Positions 34,835 to 43,862 of a stretch of DNA of 64,000 nt are shown in pieces. The notes under the pieces are model-generated. The model did no database searches and was not told where the DNA came from. It saw nothing but the letters and a program-made list of their open reading frames with translations. The stretch's first letter is position 1, and the number at the start of each line of letters is the position of its first letter. Origin of the DNA: Pontibacter cellulosilyticus (GTDB lineage Bacteria > Bacteroidota > Bacteroidia > Cytophagales > Hymenobacteraceae). The position numbers were made by a program, and so were the translations under genes. The DNA lies in NCBI RefSeq assembly GCF_014306105.1, contig NZ_JACRVF010000007.1:99440-163439 (forward strand). Direction: 5' to 3'.

Positions 34835-36235
34835 CTACCCTTTCACACCTGTTTCTTCGCCGGCATAGCGTTTAAGCGTTTCTTTATGCACTAGTTCCTC
34901 TTGCAAGAGCTGCTGCACCTCAGGCTTATCGTAGTCTTCTATGGTTTTAATGTGCTTCATCACCTTCTTCATTATTTTGTCCTGGTTTTGGCCTGTTTCT
35001 AAAGCATATGAATAAGGCAAATCCGTGAAGGTAACCATAGAATAAAGTGGAATCCACTTATCAGGATATTGCTCTGAAATTTTAGTTTCTATCTTTTTTC
35101 GAAGTAGAAAACGCGGATCGGCTACTTTATCGCGCATCTCAATAAAATTTAGCACGGCCAAGTCGGCAATAGCGTCGGCGTTAGACTTTCGGCGGAGTTC
35201 AAAGGACTTGAAGAGTTCCTCCCAATTCTCCCCATCAAAGTCTTCCAGCATCTGGTCCAGCACAGCAATATCCTCAAAGCCGGCATTCATACCTTGCCCG
35301 TAAAATGGCACCACCGCATGGCTGGCATCCCCGATCAATAAGGCACTTCCATTGTAGCTCCACGGAAAGCATTTAATAGTTACCAGCGAACCGATTGGGT
35401 GGGAGAAATAGTCCTCTGCCAGGTCAGGCATCAGGGGCACTGCATCAGGAAAAACCTCTAAAAAGAAGTTGAGCAGATCCGTATCGTTTTTAATGGCTGC
35501 AAAAGAACGCTCTCCTTCATAAGGGAAGAACAAGGTACAGGTAAAGCTACCGTCAATGTTTGGGAGGGCGATCATCATGTAATTGCCACGCGGCCAGATG
35601 TGCAGGGCATTTTTCTCCAGTAGCCAGCCTCCGTCGGGTGCGGCAGGTATCGTTAGTTCTTTGTAGCCGTACTCCAGATAGCTTTGCTCATAATTAAAGC
35701 GCTCTGCTTTCTGCATGGCGCTACGCACCACTGAGTAAGCGCCGTCAGCGCCGAAGAGCAAATCGGGTTTTATCGTTTCTGTTTCGTCTGTCTCTGTGTT
35801 GAGTAACTCTATGGTATTCTCGCGTAAGTTTACGTCTGTGGCCTGGCGGTTAAAATGGTAAGTAATATCCTCGTTCGGCTCCGACAGGTTCATCAGGGCA
35901 GCATTTAACCCTCCCCTTGATACCGAGTAAATAGACTGCCCCTCTTTGCCGTAAGGCTGAAAAGTAAGGTTTCCCTCCTCATCATGCATCATGCGGCCGT
36001 GCATAGGTATAGCCACTTTGCGCACATCCTCTTCTATGCCAATGCCACGCAGGGCGCGCCAGCCACGGTCACTAAGAGCCAGGTTTATGGAACGGCCTCC
36101 ATCCAGGGTAATTTTGCGCATATCGGGGCGGCGTTCATATACATCTACTTTATGCCCATGCTTGGCCAGGTACAAAGAAAGCAACGAACCAACCAGTCCG
36201 GCTCCCATAATGGCAATGTTCTTTTTTTGGGTCAT
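34835..36235 (-). CDS. kmo: Kynurenine 3-monooxygenase
   Basis: 466 residues. The FAD-dependent monooxygenase that converts L-kynurenine to 3-hydroxykynurenine with NADPH and O2. FAD-binding Rossmann motif GAGLVGSLLSLYLAKHGHKV (11-30), then GGRSINLALS, GADGAYSVVR and the second FAD motif LIGDASHAVVPFYGQGMN. The gene ends 6 bp from the convergent regulator gene with no terminator between them. It follows the AlkB-like gene by 66 bp and the antiporter before that, so a minus-strand operon is possible. It contains no heptamer copies, unlike its neighbours. Confidence 0.96.
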   Translation of the reverse strand: MTQKKNIAIMGAGLVGSLLSLYLAKHGHKVDVYERRPDMRKITLDGGRSINLALSDRGWRALRGIGIEEDVRKVAIPMHGRMMHDEEGNLTFQPYGKEGQSIYSVSRGGLNAALMNLSEPNEDITYHFNRQATDVNLRENTIELLNTETDETETIKPDLLFGADGAYSVVRSAMQKAERFNYEQSYLEYGYKELTIPAAPDGGWLLEKNALHIWPRGNYMMIALPNIDGSFTCTLFFPYEGERSFAAIKNDTDLLNFFLEVFPDAVPLMPDLAEDYFSHPIGSLVTIKCFPWSYNGSALLIGDASHAVVPFYGQGMNAGFEDIAVLDQMLEDFDGENWEELFKSFELRRKSNADAIADLAVLNFIEMRDKVADPRFLLRKKIETKISEQYPDKWIPLYSMVTFTDLPYSYALETGQNQDKIMKKVMKHIKTIEDYDKPEVQQLLQEELVHKETLKRYAGEETGVKG

Positions 36236-36301
36236 AGTTCTTAGAGGTTGCGCAGTTTATTTAGCGTAAAGTAACGGTTTCCGGTTGGTATTGGCAAGCC
36301 T

Positions 36302-36889
36302 TTACTCCACCACCATCCGGAAGGTAAGATTTATACGTGGCTCTACTGTACGAGTGGTTTTAGGAACATGATGCAGCCAATGGTGTTGTGTTTGCCCTTG
36401 CATCAGGAGCAGGCTACCATGATGCAAGGTTATACTTTGCCCCTTAAGGTCTTTTCGGCTCTTGTGTTTAAAACTGAACTTGCGCTCGGCGCCAAAGCTA
36501 AGGCTGGCTATACTTGGCTCCTGCCCTAGTTCTGCCTCATCATCTGCGTGCCAGCCCATACTATCCTGCCCACTACGGTAGAGGTTAAGCAATACACTAT
36601 TATACTTCTGCCCACTAACCACCTCTACTCTTTTTTTTAACTCTAACAGCACCGGCAGCCACGGTTGCGGCTTATTTTGCAAACCGGAGTAAGTATAGCT
36701 TTTGTCGCCGTACCAGGCTGTGAGGCGCGGCATTGACAGTTGCCTACCAAACATTTTTATACTCTCCTGCTGCCAATTTACTTCCTTCATTAACATAACA
36801 AAGTATAAGTCGCTTTCTTCTTTGCTTAAGAACTGAGGGAAGAAGTATACTTCGGCATCTGGAAGATTTAATTCTTGTTGCTGGTGCAT
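36302..36889 (-). CDS. AlkB-family 2-oxoglutarate/Fe(II) dioxygenase
   Basis: 195 residues, similar to bacterial AlkB-like/ALKBH2-type enzymes that remove alkyl groups from DNA or RNA bases. Iron ligands His114 and Asp116 in GWHADDE and His173 or His174 in HHVPK; 2-oxoglutarate Arg185 and Arg191 in RINLTFR; and the NLYRSGQDSMGWHAD segment (102-116) typical of the family. It sits between the antiporter and kmo genes with short gaps; a functional link to kynurenine breakdown is not evident. Confidence 0.9.
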   Translation of the reverse strand: MHQQQELNLPDAEVYFFPQFLSKEESDLYFVMLMKEVNWQQESIKMFGRQLSMPRLTAWYGDKSYTYSGLQNKPQPWLPVLLELKKRVEVVSGQKYNSVLLNLYRSGQDSMGWHADDEAELGQEPSIASLSFGAERKFSFKHKSRKDLKGQSITLHHGSLLLMQGQTQHHWLHHVPKTTRTVEPRINLTFRMVVE

Positions 36890-36916
36890 GAGAGTTATTA
36901 GTAACCTGATAAAGCC

Positions 36917-38179
36917 TTATTCAATTATATCATCTTCTTTTGGTATCAGCTTAGTTTTACGGCGCTTATCTAAATAGCCCATTGTTTTGGAAGCAGTAAA
37001 ACCATGAATGATAATAGACACCATCACAATAAAGCCTACAACAGACCAAAGTTGGTTAGCATCTACAAAATCTATTTTATCTAATGCAAACGACAGATAG
37101 AAGAATGAGCCTATGCCCCGGATACCAAAAAAACTGATAGCCATCTTTTCATGCAAAGGCATTTTTATTCCTATCAACCCAGCTAAACCAGCCAGAGGTC
37201 TTAATACCAGCAAAAATCCCAGACCTACTAATGCGCCCTGCCATGTTAAATAATTAAGCAGCCCATACACCAAGCCACCTCCAAAGAGGAGCAGCAGAAT
37301 CACCATTAGTATCTGTTCCACCTGTGTTATAAAATCGTGCATTTCGGTGTGATACTTGTCGTCGGGTTCGTAGCTGCTAAGTGTAAGTGCTGTAATAAAT
37401 ACTGCAATAAAGCCATATCCGTGCGCTAGCTCTGTAATACCGTAAGACACCAAAGTAGCCGACAGGGCCAGGAAGGCATCCTCAGCCTTTGGGAACTTTG
37501 ATTTTTGTGGCAGCTGGAATATGAGATAAGCCAGCCCACGGCCAATAAGCCAACCTACAGCCACACCAGCTGCAATACGGTACAGCAGGTCGCGCCAAAA
37601 CCAGTCAGACAGCCAGCTGCCTTCTGCTCCGGCCGCAATGCCCACTACTACTGCTAGCCAGGTAAAAGGGAAAGCCATACCGTCGTTCAGGCCTGCTTCT
37701 GCCGTAAGCGAGAACCGAACGTCGTCTTCTTCTTTTTCGTGGGGTGGTCCTACCTGTACCTGCTCAGCTAAAACAGGATCTGTGGGAGCCAGCACAGCAC
37801 CCAACAATATAGCTGCGGCAGGCGCCATACCCAAAACGCCCCATCCTAGCAAAGCCAATCCACCTATACACAGAAGCATTGTTATACTTATCAGCCGGAT
37901 AGGTACCTGCCAGTTCTTCCAACTTACTTTCCTTCGCAACTTCAGCCCTGAACCCATCAGCGAGATAATTACAATTAGCTCTGTAAGGTGCACTACGTAA
38001 TCCTCACGCCATATGGGGTCAGGCTGTGGCAGTTCGTAAGGTAGCAGGTACACCAGCATTCCTAGCAGCATGTACACCATGGGGTAAGACACAAAGGTGC
38101 GCTTTAGTATAGCAGGCACCCATGCCATCGAAAGGGCCGCCAGTCCCACAACTGTTATAATAATGATATAAGTAGACAT
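36917..38179 (-). CDS. Cation:proton antiporter, NhaP/CPA1 type
   Basis: 420 residues with about 12 membrane helices. The conserved core GLNDGMAFPFTWLAVVVG carries the ND pair of CPA1 antiporters, and ISFFGIRGIGSFFYLSFAL is the GxRG segment found in Na+/H+ antiporters. APTDPVLAEQVQVG is also a family signature. Exchange of Na+ or K+ for H+ at the inner membrane is likely. The next minus-strand gene begins 28 bp downstream, suggesting cotranscription with the AlkB-like gene. Confidence 0.92.
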   Translation of the reverse strand: MSTYIIIITVVGLAALSMAWVPAILKRTFVSYPMVYMLLGMLVYLLPYELPQPDPIWREDYVVHLTELIVIISLMGSGLKLRRKVSWKNWQVPIRLISITMLLCIGGLALLGWGVLGMAPAAAILLGAVLAPTDPVLAEQVQVGPPHEKEEDDVRFSLTAEAGLNDGMAFPFTWLAVVVGIAAGAEGSWLSDWFWRDLLYRIAAGVAVGWLIGRGLAYLIFQLPQKSKFPKAEDAFLALSATLVSYGITELAHGYGFIAVFITALTLSSYEPDDKYHTEMHDFITQVEQILMVILLLLFGGGLVYGLLNYLTWQGALVGLGFLLVLRPLAGLAGLIGIKMPLHEKMAISFFGIRGIGSFFYLSFALDKIDFVDANQLWSVVGFIVMVSIIIHGFTASKTMGYLDKRRKTKLIPKEDDIIE

Positions 38180-38274
38180 ACAGCTGATCTATCATAGAGC
38201 GCCTGCAATAACATCAGATAAACAGGCAGCTTTTCTGTTTGTAGCTTACCATACGTTATTTTGAGTTTCGTGCC

Positions 38275-38282
38275 TATATTTG
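38275..38282 (+). promoter_or_regulatory. Putative -7 box of the symporter gene
   Basis: TATATTTG matches TAnnTTTG and lies 30 bp before the TTG start at 38312. TTTG at 38260-38263 is closer than a normal -33 element. Confidence 0.45.
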
Positions 38283-38311
38283 TACCTTACATAAAAGTAT
38301 AATCTGAGATT

Positions 38312-39721
38312 TTGAAAGAGTTAGAGAAGATATTTGTTGCGTTCAGCGATGCTGCGTGGGGTATGCCGCTGCTCATTTTATTGATGGGTGGAGGTTTTTA
38401 CTTTATGTTCTATTCAGGCTTTTTACCCTTCCGCTATCTGCGCCATGCCATAAACGTGTTGCGCGGCCGCTACGACGACCCAAATGACCCAGGCGACATA
38501 AATCACTTTGAGGCCTTGTCTGCGGCACTTGCTGCTACAGTGGGCATGGGTAATATTAGCGGGGTAGCTGTGGCTATTGCCATTGGTGGGCCTGGCGTGT
38601 TGTTCTGGATGTGGGTGAGCGCCTTTGTAGGTATGGCTACCAAGTTCTTTACCTGTACCTTATCGGTTATGTACCGCGGCTACGACAGCAAAGGCCACCT
38701 GGAGGGCGGGCCAATGTATGTGATTACAGAAGGCTTGGGCAAAAAATGGAAGCCACTGGCTGCTTTCTTCGCCATTGCAGGTTTGTTTGGCACGCTGCCG
38801 ATTTTCCAGGCAAACCAGCTGACGCAGGTAATCCGAGAGGTAGTACTGGAGCCGAACGGCCTTAGCACCGCGGATCCTTTTTATACCAATCTCATTATAG
38901 GGCTGGCGCTCGTGTTCATTACCTCTCTGGTTATTTTTGGAGGGATACAGCGTATTGGCCATGTGGCAGGTAAAATGGTGCCGGGAATGGTAGTACTGTA
39001 CATGCTGGCGGTGTTCTACATCATGTTTGCCTATTACACTAACATTCCTGATGCCTTTGCTTTAATATTTAAAGATGCCTTTACAGCTAGTTCTGTATTA
39101 GGCGGAGCTGTAGGTGCCATTATTATTGCTGGTGCCCGCAGAGCAGCTTTCTCGAACGAAGCTGGTATAGGCACGGCCTCTATGATGCACGGCGCAGCCA
39201 AAACCGATGAACCAGTGCGCGAAGGCCTAGTCGCCATGATGGGCCCCTTTATTGATACGATTGTAGTATGTACCCTTACGGGCTTAGCCATTATACTTAC
39301 CGGCACCTGGCAAACATCCGGCGCCAGTGGCGTAACCATGACGGCCACTGCCTTTAATAATGCGATGCCTGGCTTTGGTAGTTATGTGCTGGTGGTGTGC
39401 GTACTGATATTCGCCTTTACTTCCCTGTTCTCTTACTCCTACTACGGCACCAAGTGCTTCAGCTTCCTGTTCGGAGCAAAGTATAAGCACTTGTACAATT
39501 ACTTTTATGTGGTAACCATCGTATTTGGTGCTACGGCAACTATCACAGCGGTTATTGCCCTTATTGATGGTATGTATGCGATGATGGCTATTCCGACGAT
39601 GGTTTCGGCTTTGCTGCTTTCGCCTAAGGTAATGGCTGCGGCCAAGGATTACTTTAAGCGGATGAAGACTTTTAGGGAAGAGCAGGCTGAGCAAATCGCT
39701 TCTGAGAGGCTGAAAGCATAG
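38312..39721 (+). CDS. Alanine/glycine:cation symporter (AGCS family)
   Basis: 469 residues with about 11 membrane helices. Family signatures are ATVGMGNISGVAVAIAIGGPG (about 70-90), HLEGGPMYVITEGLG and ARRAAFSNEAGIGTASMMHGAAK. It imports small neutral amino acids with Na+ or H+. The start is TTG at 38312, where family similarity begins; no ATG fits. It stands between the kmo operon and kynureninase, which invites a role in amino-acid use, but tryptophan transport is not expected from this family. Confidence 0.95.
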   Translation: MKELEKIFVAFSDAAWGMPLLILLMGGGFYFMFYSGFLPFRYLRHAINVLRGRYDDPNDPGDINHFEALSAALAATVGMGNISGVAVAIAIGGPGVLFWMWVSAFVGMATKFFTCTLSVMYRGYDSKGHLEGGPMYVITEGLGKKWKPLAAFFAIAGLFGTLPIFQANQLTQVIREVVLEPNGLSTADPFYTNLIIGLALVFITSLVIFGGIQRIGHVAGKMVPGMVVLYMLAVFYIMFAYYTNIPDAFALIFKDAFTASSVLGGAVGAIIIAGARRAAFSNEAGIGTASMMHGAAKTDEPVREGLVAMMGPFIDTIVVCTLTGLAIILTGTWQTSGASGVTMTATAFNNAMPGFGSYVLVVCVLIFAFTSLFSYSYYGTKCFSFLFGAKYKHLYNYFYVVTIVFGATATITAVIALIDGMYAMMAIPTMVSALLLSPKVMAAAKDYFKRMKTFREEQAEQIASERLKA

Positions 39722-39740
39722 ATCGAATTAAAGAACTTAT

Positions 39741-39784
39741 AAAAGAGAAGGCCGGCAAGTTTGCTTACCGGCCTTCTCTTTTAT
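39741..39784. terminator. Bidirectional terminator, symporter / kynU
   Basis: AAAAGAGAAGGCCGG (39741-39755) pairs perfectly with 39768-39782. A-run and T-run flank it, so it can end both convergent genes. Confidence 0.9.
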
Positions 39785-39798
39785 GTTATGACTATCTC

Positions 39799-41073
39799 CT
39801 AATGCGCCTGCAAGCACTCATGCAGAATCTCTGAGAAGCGGTATACTTCTTCAAAGCTGTTGTAAAGTGGCGTAGGCGCCACACGAATTACGTTCGGCTC
39901 ACGGTAGTCTACTATAATACCGGCCTCCATCAACATGTTAAATAGCCTGCGTGCATCCTTCTTTACTAATATGGAAATCTGGCAGCCGCGTGCCTTCGGA
40001 TCGCGTGGTGTGATCATCTCCATCACGTCTTTGCCGGCATGTACATCATCGATCAGGTACTCGAGGTAGCCTGTCAGCTTTTCGCTTTTAGTGCGTAGGT
40101 TGTCCATGCCTGCGGCATCAAACATCTCTAATGAAGCACGATGTACGGCAAAAGGAAGTATCTGGCCGTTACTTAGCTGCCAGCCCTCTGCACCTTGCAT
40201 TGGAATAAAGCCTTTTTTCATCTGGAAACGCGCCTGCGCATCGTGGCCCCACCAGCCAGCAAAACGCGGCAGGTCTGGGTTATTACCATGGCGCTCGTGC
40301 ACAAATACACCCGATGTACCACCAGGACCAGAGTTCAGGTACTTGTAAGTACACCACACAGCAAAATCCACATCCCAGTCGTGCATCTTAAGCGGCACGT
40401 TACCGGCAGCATGCGCCAGGTCAAAGCCCACCACAGCGCCCACTTCATGTCCAGCTTTGGTAATGGCCTCCATGTCAAATACCTGACCTGTGTAGTAGTT
40501 AATGCCGCCCATCATCACTAGTGCCAGCTCCTCGCCGTGCTCCTTTATACTTGCCAGAATATCCTCTGTGCGCAGCGTGTGCTCGCCCTCTCTCGGGAAC
40601 AATTCTACTACTGCCTCATCCGGGTTATAGCCATGGAATTTTGTCTGTGTTTCCAGGGCATACTGATCAGAAGGAAAAGCACCGCCCTCTGTGATGATTT
40701 TAAATCGCTTGCCTTCCGGCCTATAGAATGACACCAGCATGAGGTGCAGGTTCACAGTCAGCTGGTTCATGATCACCACTTCGCTTTCTTTGGCACCTAC
40801 CACACGCGCAGCACCGCCAGCAAGTAATTTGTGATAATCAAACCACGGCTCTTCGCCTTTAAAATGACCTTCTACAGCCAGATTTGCCCATTTATACATC
40901 TCATTGTCGATGTACATCTGCGCTGATTTAGGCTGTAATCCCAATGAGTTACCGCAAAAGTAGATGGCATCCTTTCCGTTTACCTGCGGAAAGTAAAAGC
41001 GTTCTCTAAGATGGTGTAAAGGATCTTGTTTATCTTGTTCCTGCGCAAAGGCAAGGGTATTTTGATAATTCAT
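39799..41073 (-). CDS. kynU: Kynureninase
   Basis: Hydrolyses 3-hydroxykynurenine to 3-hydroxyanthranilate and alanine; PLP-dependent. 424 residues from the ATG at 41073, the usual family start; an ATG five codons upstream (41088) is also possible. PLP-binding Lys244 in WCTYKYLNSGPGG, and DLAHAAGN (218-225), whose Asp contacts the cofactor, are clear. The MITE-like repeat lies in the spacer upstream, between this gene and the ACMS decarboxylase gene of the same pathway. Confidence 0.96.
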   Translation of the reverse strand: MNYQNTLAFAQEQDKQDPLHHLRERFYFPQVNGKDAIYFCGNSLGLQPKSAQMYIDNEMYKWANLAVEGHFKGEEPWFDYHKLLAGGAARVVGAKESEVVIMNQLTVNLHLMLVSFYRPEGKRFKIITEGGAFPSDQYALETQTKFHGYNPDEAVVELFPREGEHTLRTEDILASIKEHGEELALVMMGGINYYTGQVFDMEAITKAGHEVGAVVGFDLAHAAGNVPLKMHDWDVDFAVWCTYKYLNSGPGGTSGVFVHERHGNNPDLPRFAGWWGHDAQARFQMKKGFIPMQGAEGWQLSNGQILPFAVHRASLEMFDAAGMDNLRTKSEKLTGYLEYLIDDVHAGKDVMEMITPRDPKARGCQISILVKKDARRLFNMLMEAGIIVDYREPNVIRVAPTPLYNSFEEVYRFSEILHECLQAH

Positions 41074-41158
41074 GGTGTGCGGATACATTTATGTTAGAGC
41101 CGACAAGATCAGCTTTTTATACTTTGTTCTGCGAAGATAGGGATTTGCTTTGCCTGGT

Positions 41159-41351
41159 CCAACCACCCCTAGCCCCTCCTTATCCAAGGCGGGGAATCTT
41201 ATTTACTGCTTCAACAATCATCACGATAGCTGCTACCTTCATTTCTAAAACTTGTGAGAAGGAAGATCAAGCTGCTGCAACAGAGTTTATAATTTGCTAA
41301 AGTGGTGGTAGAGCTCCCCGCCTTGGATAAGGAGGGGCTAGGGGTGGTTGG
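41159..41351. repeat. MITE-like palindromic element, copy 2
   Basis: 193 bp. The left arm (41159-41196), starting CCAACCACCCCTAGCCCC, is complementary over 37 bp without mismatch to the right arm (41315-41351). The arms are the same sequence as copy 1 at 1495 apart from a few substitutions, and the left interior (TCTTATTTACTGCTTCAACA versus TTTTACTTACTACTTGCAAT) is also related. It lies in the 297-bp spacer upstream of kynU; the rest of the spacer shows no gene. Confidence 0.9.
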
Positions 41352-41370
41352 ATACTATTGTTCAGTAAAA

Positions 41371-42462
41371 TTATACTTCCTCAGCTTTTACTTTGCTAGC
41401 CGAACTGTTCACAAACCTGCTTTTCTCTAAATTCAGCCACTCCAGTGCGGTGCCGCTTAGCAGTCTCTCTTTAGTAGCCAGATCATAAGGCATGGATTCT
41501 ATTAGTTTACCGGGCTCCAGTTCTCCCAGCGGGAAAGGATAGTCGGTGCCGAGGGCAATGCTGTTGGCGCCAACCAAGTTTACAAGATAGTCCAAAGCCA
41601 GTGGGTCGTGCACCAGCGAATCGAAGTAAAATTTGCCTAAGTAATCGCGTGGGTTCACGTTGTTATCGATGGCGCAAAGGTCGGGGCGAACGTCGAAGCC
41701 GTGGGCAATACGGCCAATAGTAGCCGGAAAAGAGCCGCCGCCATGTGCGAAAGCTACACGTAGTTTTGGTAAGCGCTCCAGCACCCCACCGAAGATCATC
41801 GAGCAGATAGCTACTGTAGTCTCGGCTGGCATGCCTACGAGCCATGGCATCCAGTATTTGTTTGTGCGGTCTTTGCCGAGCATATCCCAGGGGTGTACAA
41901 AAATGGCAGCACCTAAATCCTGGGCAGCCTCAAAAATCGGGAAAAGCTTTGGCTCGTCTAAGTTACAGCCGTTAATGTTCGTGCCGATCTGCACCCCCTG
42001 CATCCCCAACTCCTTTACACAACGCTCCAGCTCTTTAATGGCCAAGTCTGTATCCTGCATCGGTATGGTACCCAATCCTACAAAGCGATCAGGATAATCC
42101 GCTACAATGCCGGCGATATGGTCGTTCAGCATTCTGGAGAGGTCGTAGGCATGTTCGGCTTTTGCCCAGTAGCTAAACATAACCGGTACTGTGCTTAGCA
42201 CCTGCACCCCCACCTTGTGCTGGCTGCACTCGTGCATGCGAACTTTTGGGTCCCAGCAGTTGTCCTGTATCTCCCGGAAAAACTTATCGTCCATCATCAT
42301 GCGGGCACAGCAGGGTTTGTGGTGCTCCAGCCTGATAAAACCGCCATAGCCATAACGCTCCCGCAGGTTTGGCCAGGTAGCGGGCAAAATATGGGTATGT
42401 ATATCGATCTTGAGCAGATCGTTGTCGGTAAGTATGGGCGATTTATTCGTGTTATCCTGCAT
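41371..42462 (-). CDS. 2-amino-3-carboxymuconate-6-semialdehyde decarboxylase (ACMSD)
   Basis: 363 residues of the amidohydrolase superfamily. It decarboxylates ACMS, the ring-opened product of 3-hydroxyanthranilate, diverting it from quinolinate. Zinc ligands: His22 and His24 in DIHTHILP, His190 in FVHPWDM, and Asp307 in [10 protein letters not shown]; His240 in FAHGGGSFP is the conserved proton-shuttle position. The neighbours supply the steps before and after, so the assignment is strong. Confidence 0.95.
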   Translation of the reverse strand: MQDNTNKSPILTDNDLLKIDIHTHILPATWPNLRERYGYGGFIRLEHHKPCCARMMMDDKFFREIQDNCWDPKVRMHECSQHKVGVQVLSTVPVMFSYWAKAEHAYDLSRMLNDHIAGIVADYPDRFVGLGTIPMQDTDLAIKELERCVKELGMQGVQIGTNINGCNLDEPKLFPIFEAAQDLGAAIFVHPWDMLGKDRTNKYWMPWLVGMPAETTVAICSMIFGGVLERLPKLRVAFAHGGGSFPATIGRIAHGFDVRPDLCAIDNNVNPRDYLGKFYFDSLVHDPLALDYLVNLVGANSIALGTDYPFPLGELEPGKLIESMPYDLATKERLLSGTALEWLNLEKSRFVNSSASKVKAEEV

Positions 42463-42541
42463 GCTGGTAAAGGGACAAAAATGCTGCTATACGGTGTATG
42501 GCTGAATTAGGCAATCCAACAATATAAGCATTTTATACTTT

Positions 42542-43114
42542 TTACGCACTTTTCGGGGCAAAAGCTTTGCGTTGCGCATTAGTTTCTGATTTTTCTCTCA
42601 GGATGCTGTAGTAAAGCAGGTCTATAAATTGGTCGTTTTTAACCTCCCGCTCCCGCAGCCTTCCTTCAAACTCGAACCCTAGCTTTTTCAGCACGCTCTC
42701 CGACTGCACATTGCCGCCCTCTACAATAGCCTCTATGCGGTTCAGGTGCATTTCATTAAAGCCATACTCGATTATCGCCTTGGCAGCCTCAGCAATATAC
42801 CCTTTGCCCCAATAAGCCGGCAAAATCCAGAAGCCAATCTCAGCTTTTAGGTGCCCCTCTTCCACGCTACTAAACCCACAGGCACCGATTAGTTCGTCGC
42901 TGCCTTGTAGCGAAAAGGCCCACCAAACCCCTGTGCTTTCTGCAATCAGGTTCTCGTAAAACTCCATTTGTTCCTGCACTTCCTCCAGCGTGTCGTAGTG
43001 CACAGCATAGTACTTCGTTACCCGCTCATCCGATAATCCCTGAAGTATAAATGAGGCATCAGCAGGTTGAATCAGGCGTAGTTGTAGTCTTTTGGTGGTT
43101 AAGGTCGGGTGCAT
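42542..43114 (-). CDS. GNAT-family N-acetyltransferase (RimJ/RimL-like)
   Basis: 190 residues. The N-terminal TKRLQLRLIQPADASFIL and the acetyl-CoA-binding WILPAYWGKGYIAEAAKAIIEYGFNE region are those of RimJ-type GNATs, which acetylate protein N-termini or small amines. It lies between the ACMSD and 3-hydroxyanthranilate dioxygenase genes on the same strand with gaps of 79 and 86 bp, so it may be cotranscribed. No substrate can be inferred. Confidence 0.9.
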   Translation of the reverse strand: MHPTLTTKRLQLRLIQPADASFILQGLSDERVTKYYAVHYDTLEEVQEQMEFYENLIAESTGVWWAFSLQGSDELIGACGFSSVEEGHLKAEIGFWILPAYWGKGYIAEAAKAIIEYGFNEMHLNRIEAIVEGGNVQSESVLKKLGFEFEGRLREREVKNDQFIDLLYYSILREKSETNAQRKAFAPKSA

Positions 43115-43142
43115 TAGTAAAAGTGTAAGATAGAATTAAAGT

Positions 43143-43182
43143 AAACCTCCCGCACTACAAGCTAAGGTGGCACGGGAGGTTT
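43143..43182 (-). terminator. Hairpin after 3-hydroxyanthranilate dioxygenase gene
   Basis: AAACCTCCCG (43143-43152) pairs perfectly with CGGGAGGTTT (43173-43182). On the minus strand it is followed by a weak T-rich stretch (TTTACTTTAATT), so termination may be partial. Confidence 0.6.
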
Positions 43183-43200
43183 AGTTAATAAGTATAAATG

Positions 43201-43740
43201 CTATTTAGCTGCTTCTGCTGGCTTAACCGGTGGCTCCATTACAGTGCCGCAAACGTTGCAGGTGCGCAATTCTTTGCTCTCCCAGAACTTGTTCATAATC
43301 TTGGGCAGTTGCTCCACGATATCGGTAACGTCGGCGTACTCTTCGTAGAGTTTATTACCGCAGTTTTCGCAGAACCACAAGAAGCCGTCTTTCTCGCCCG
43401 GCTTACGGTAGCGCTCAATTACCAACCCTATGGTGTTGGCAGGGCGGCGCGGCGAGTGTGGCACCTTTGGCGGCAGCAGGAAAATCTCCCCCTCTTTTAT
43501 CTCGATGTCAACAGGTTTTCCGTCCTCTATGATTTTAAGTGTAATATCGCCTTCCAACTGATAGAAAAACTCTTCACCTTCGTCGTAGTGATAGTCTTTG
43601 CGTGCGTTTGGTCCGCCCACCACCATCACAATAAAGTCGTCGTTGCCTCTAAACACCTGTTGGTTGCCCACCGGTGGCTTTAGCAGGTGGCGGTGTTCGT
43701 CTATCCATTTTTTAAAGTTGAAAGGTTTTGCTACAGCCAT
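43201..43740 (-). CDS. nbaC: 3-hydroxyanthranilate 3,4-dioxygenase
   Basis: 179 residues. The cupin iron enzyme that opens the 3-hydroxyanthranilate ring to ACMS. Iron ligands His51, Glu57 and His95, substrate residues Arg47 and Arg99 and Glu110 are present. The C-terminal rubredoxin-like site with Cys124/Cys127 and Cys161/Cys164 is intact, as in bacterial enzymes of this class. It is divergent from the SDR gene with a 122-bp spacer that probably holds both promoters. Confidence 0.97.
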   Translation of the reverse strand: MAVAKPFNFKKWIDEHRHLLKPPVGNQQVFRGNDDFIVMVVGGPNARKDYHYDEGEEFFYQLEGDITLKIIEDGKPVDIEIKEGEIFLLPPKVPHSPRRPANTIGLVIERYRKPGEKDGFLWFCENCGNKLYEEYADVTDIVEQLPKIMNKFWESKELRTCNVCGTVMEPPVKPAEAAK

Positions 43741-43862
43741 AGTTTTGTTTTGTTAGGTTGATAAACTGAAGGTACGCAAAAGCTAGCAATTATGGTACTG
43801 CAAGTATAAACCGGCTATACTTCTGCCGTGCAAGTTTGGAGGCTTTTCTGTACATTTAAGCT

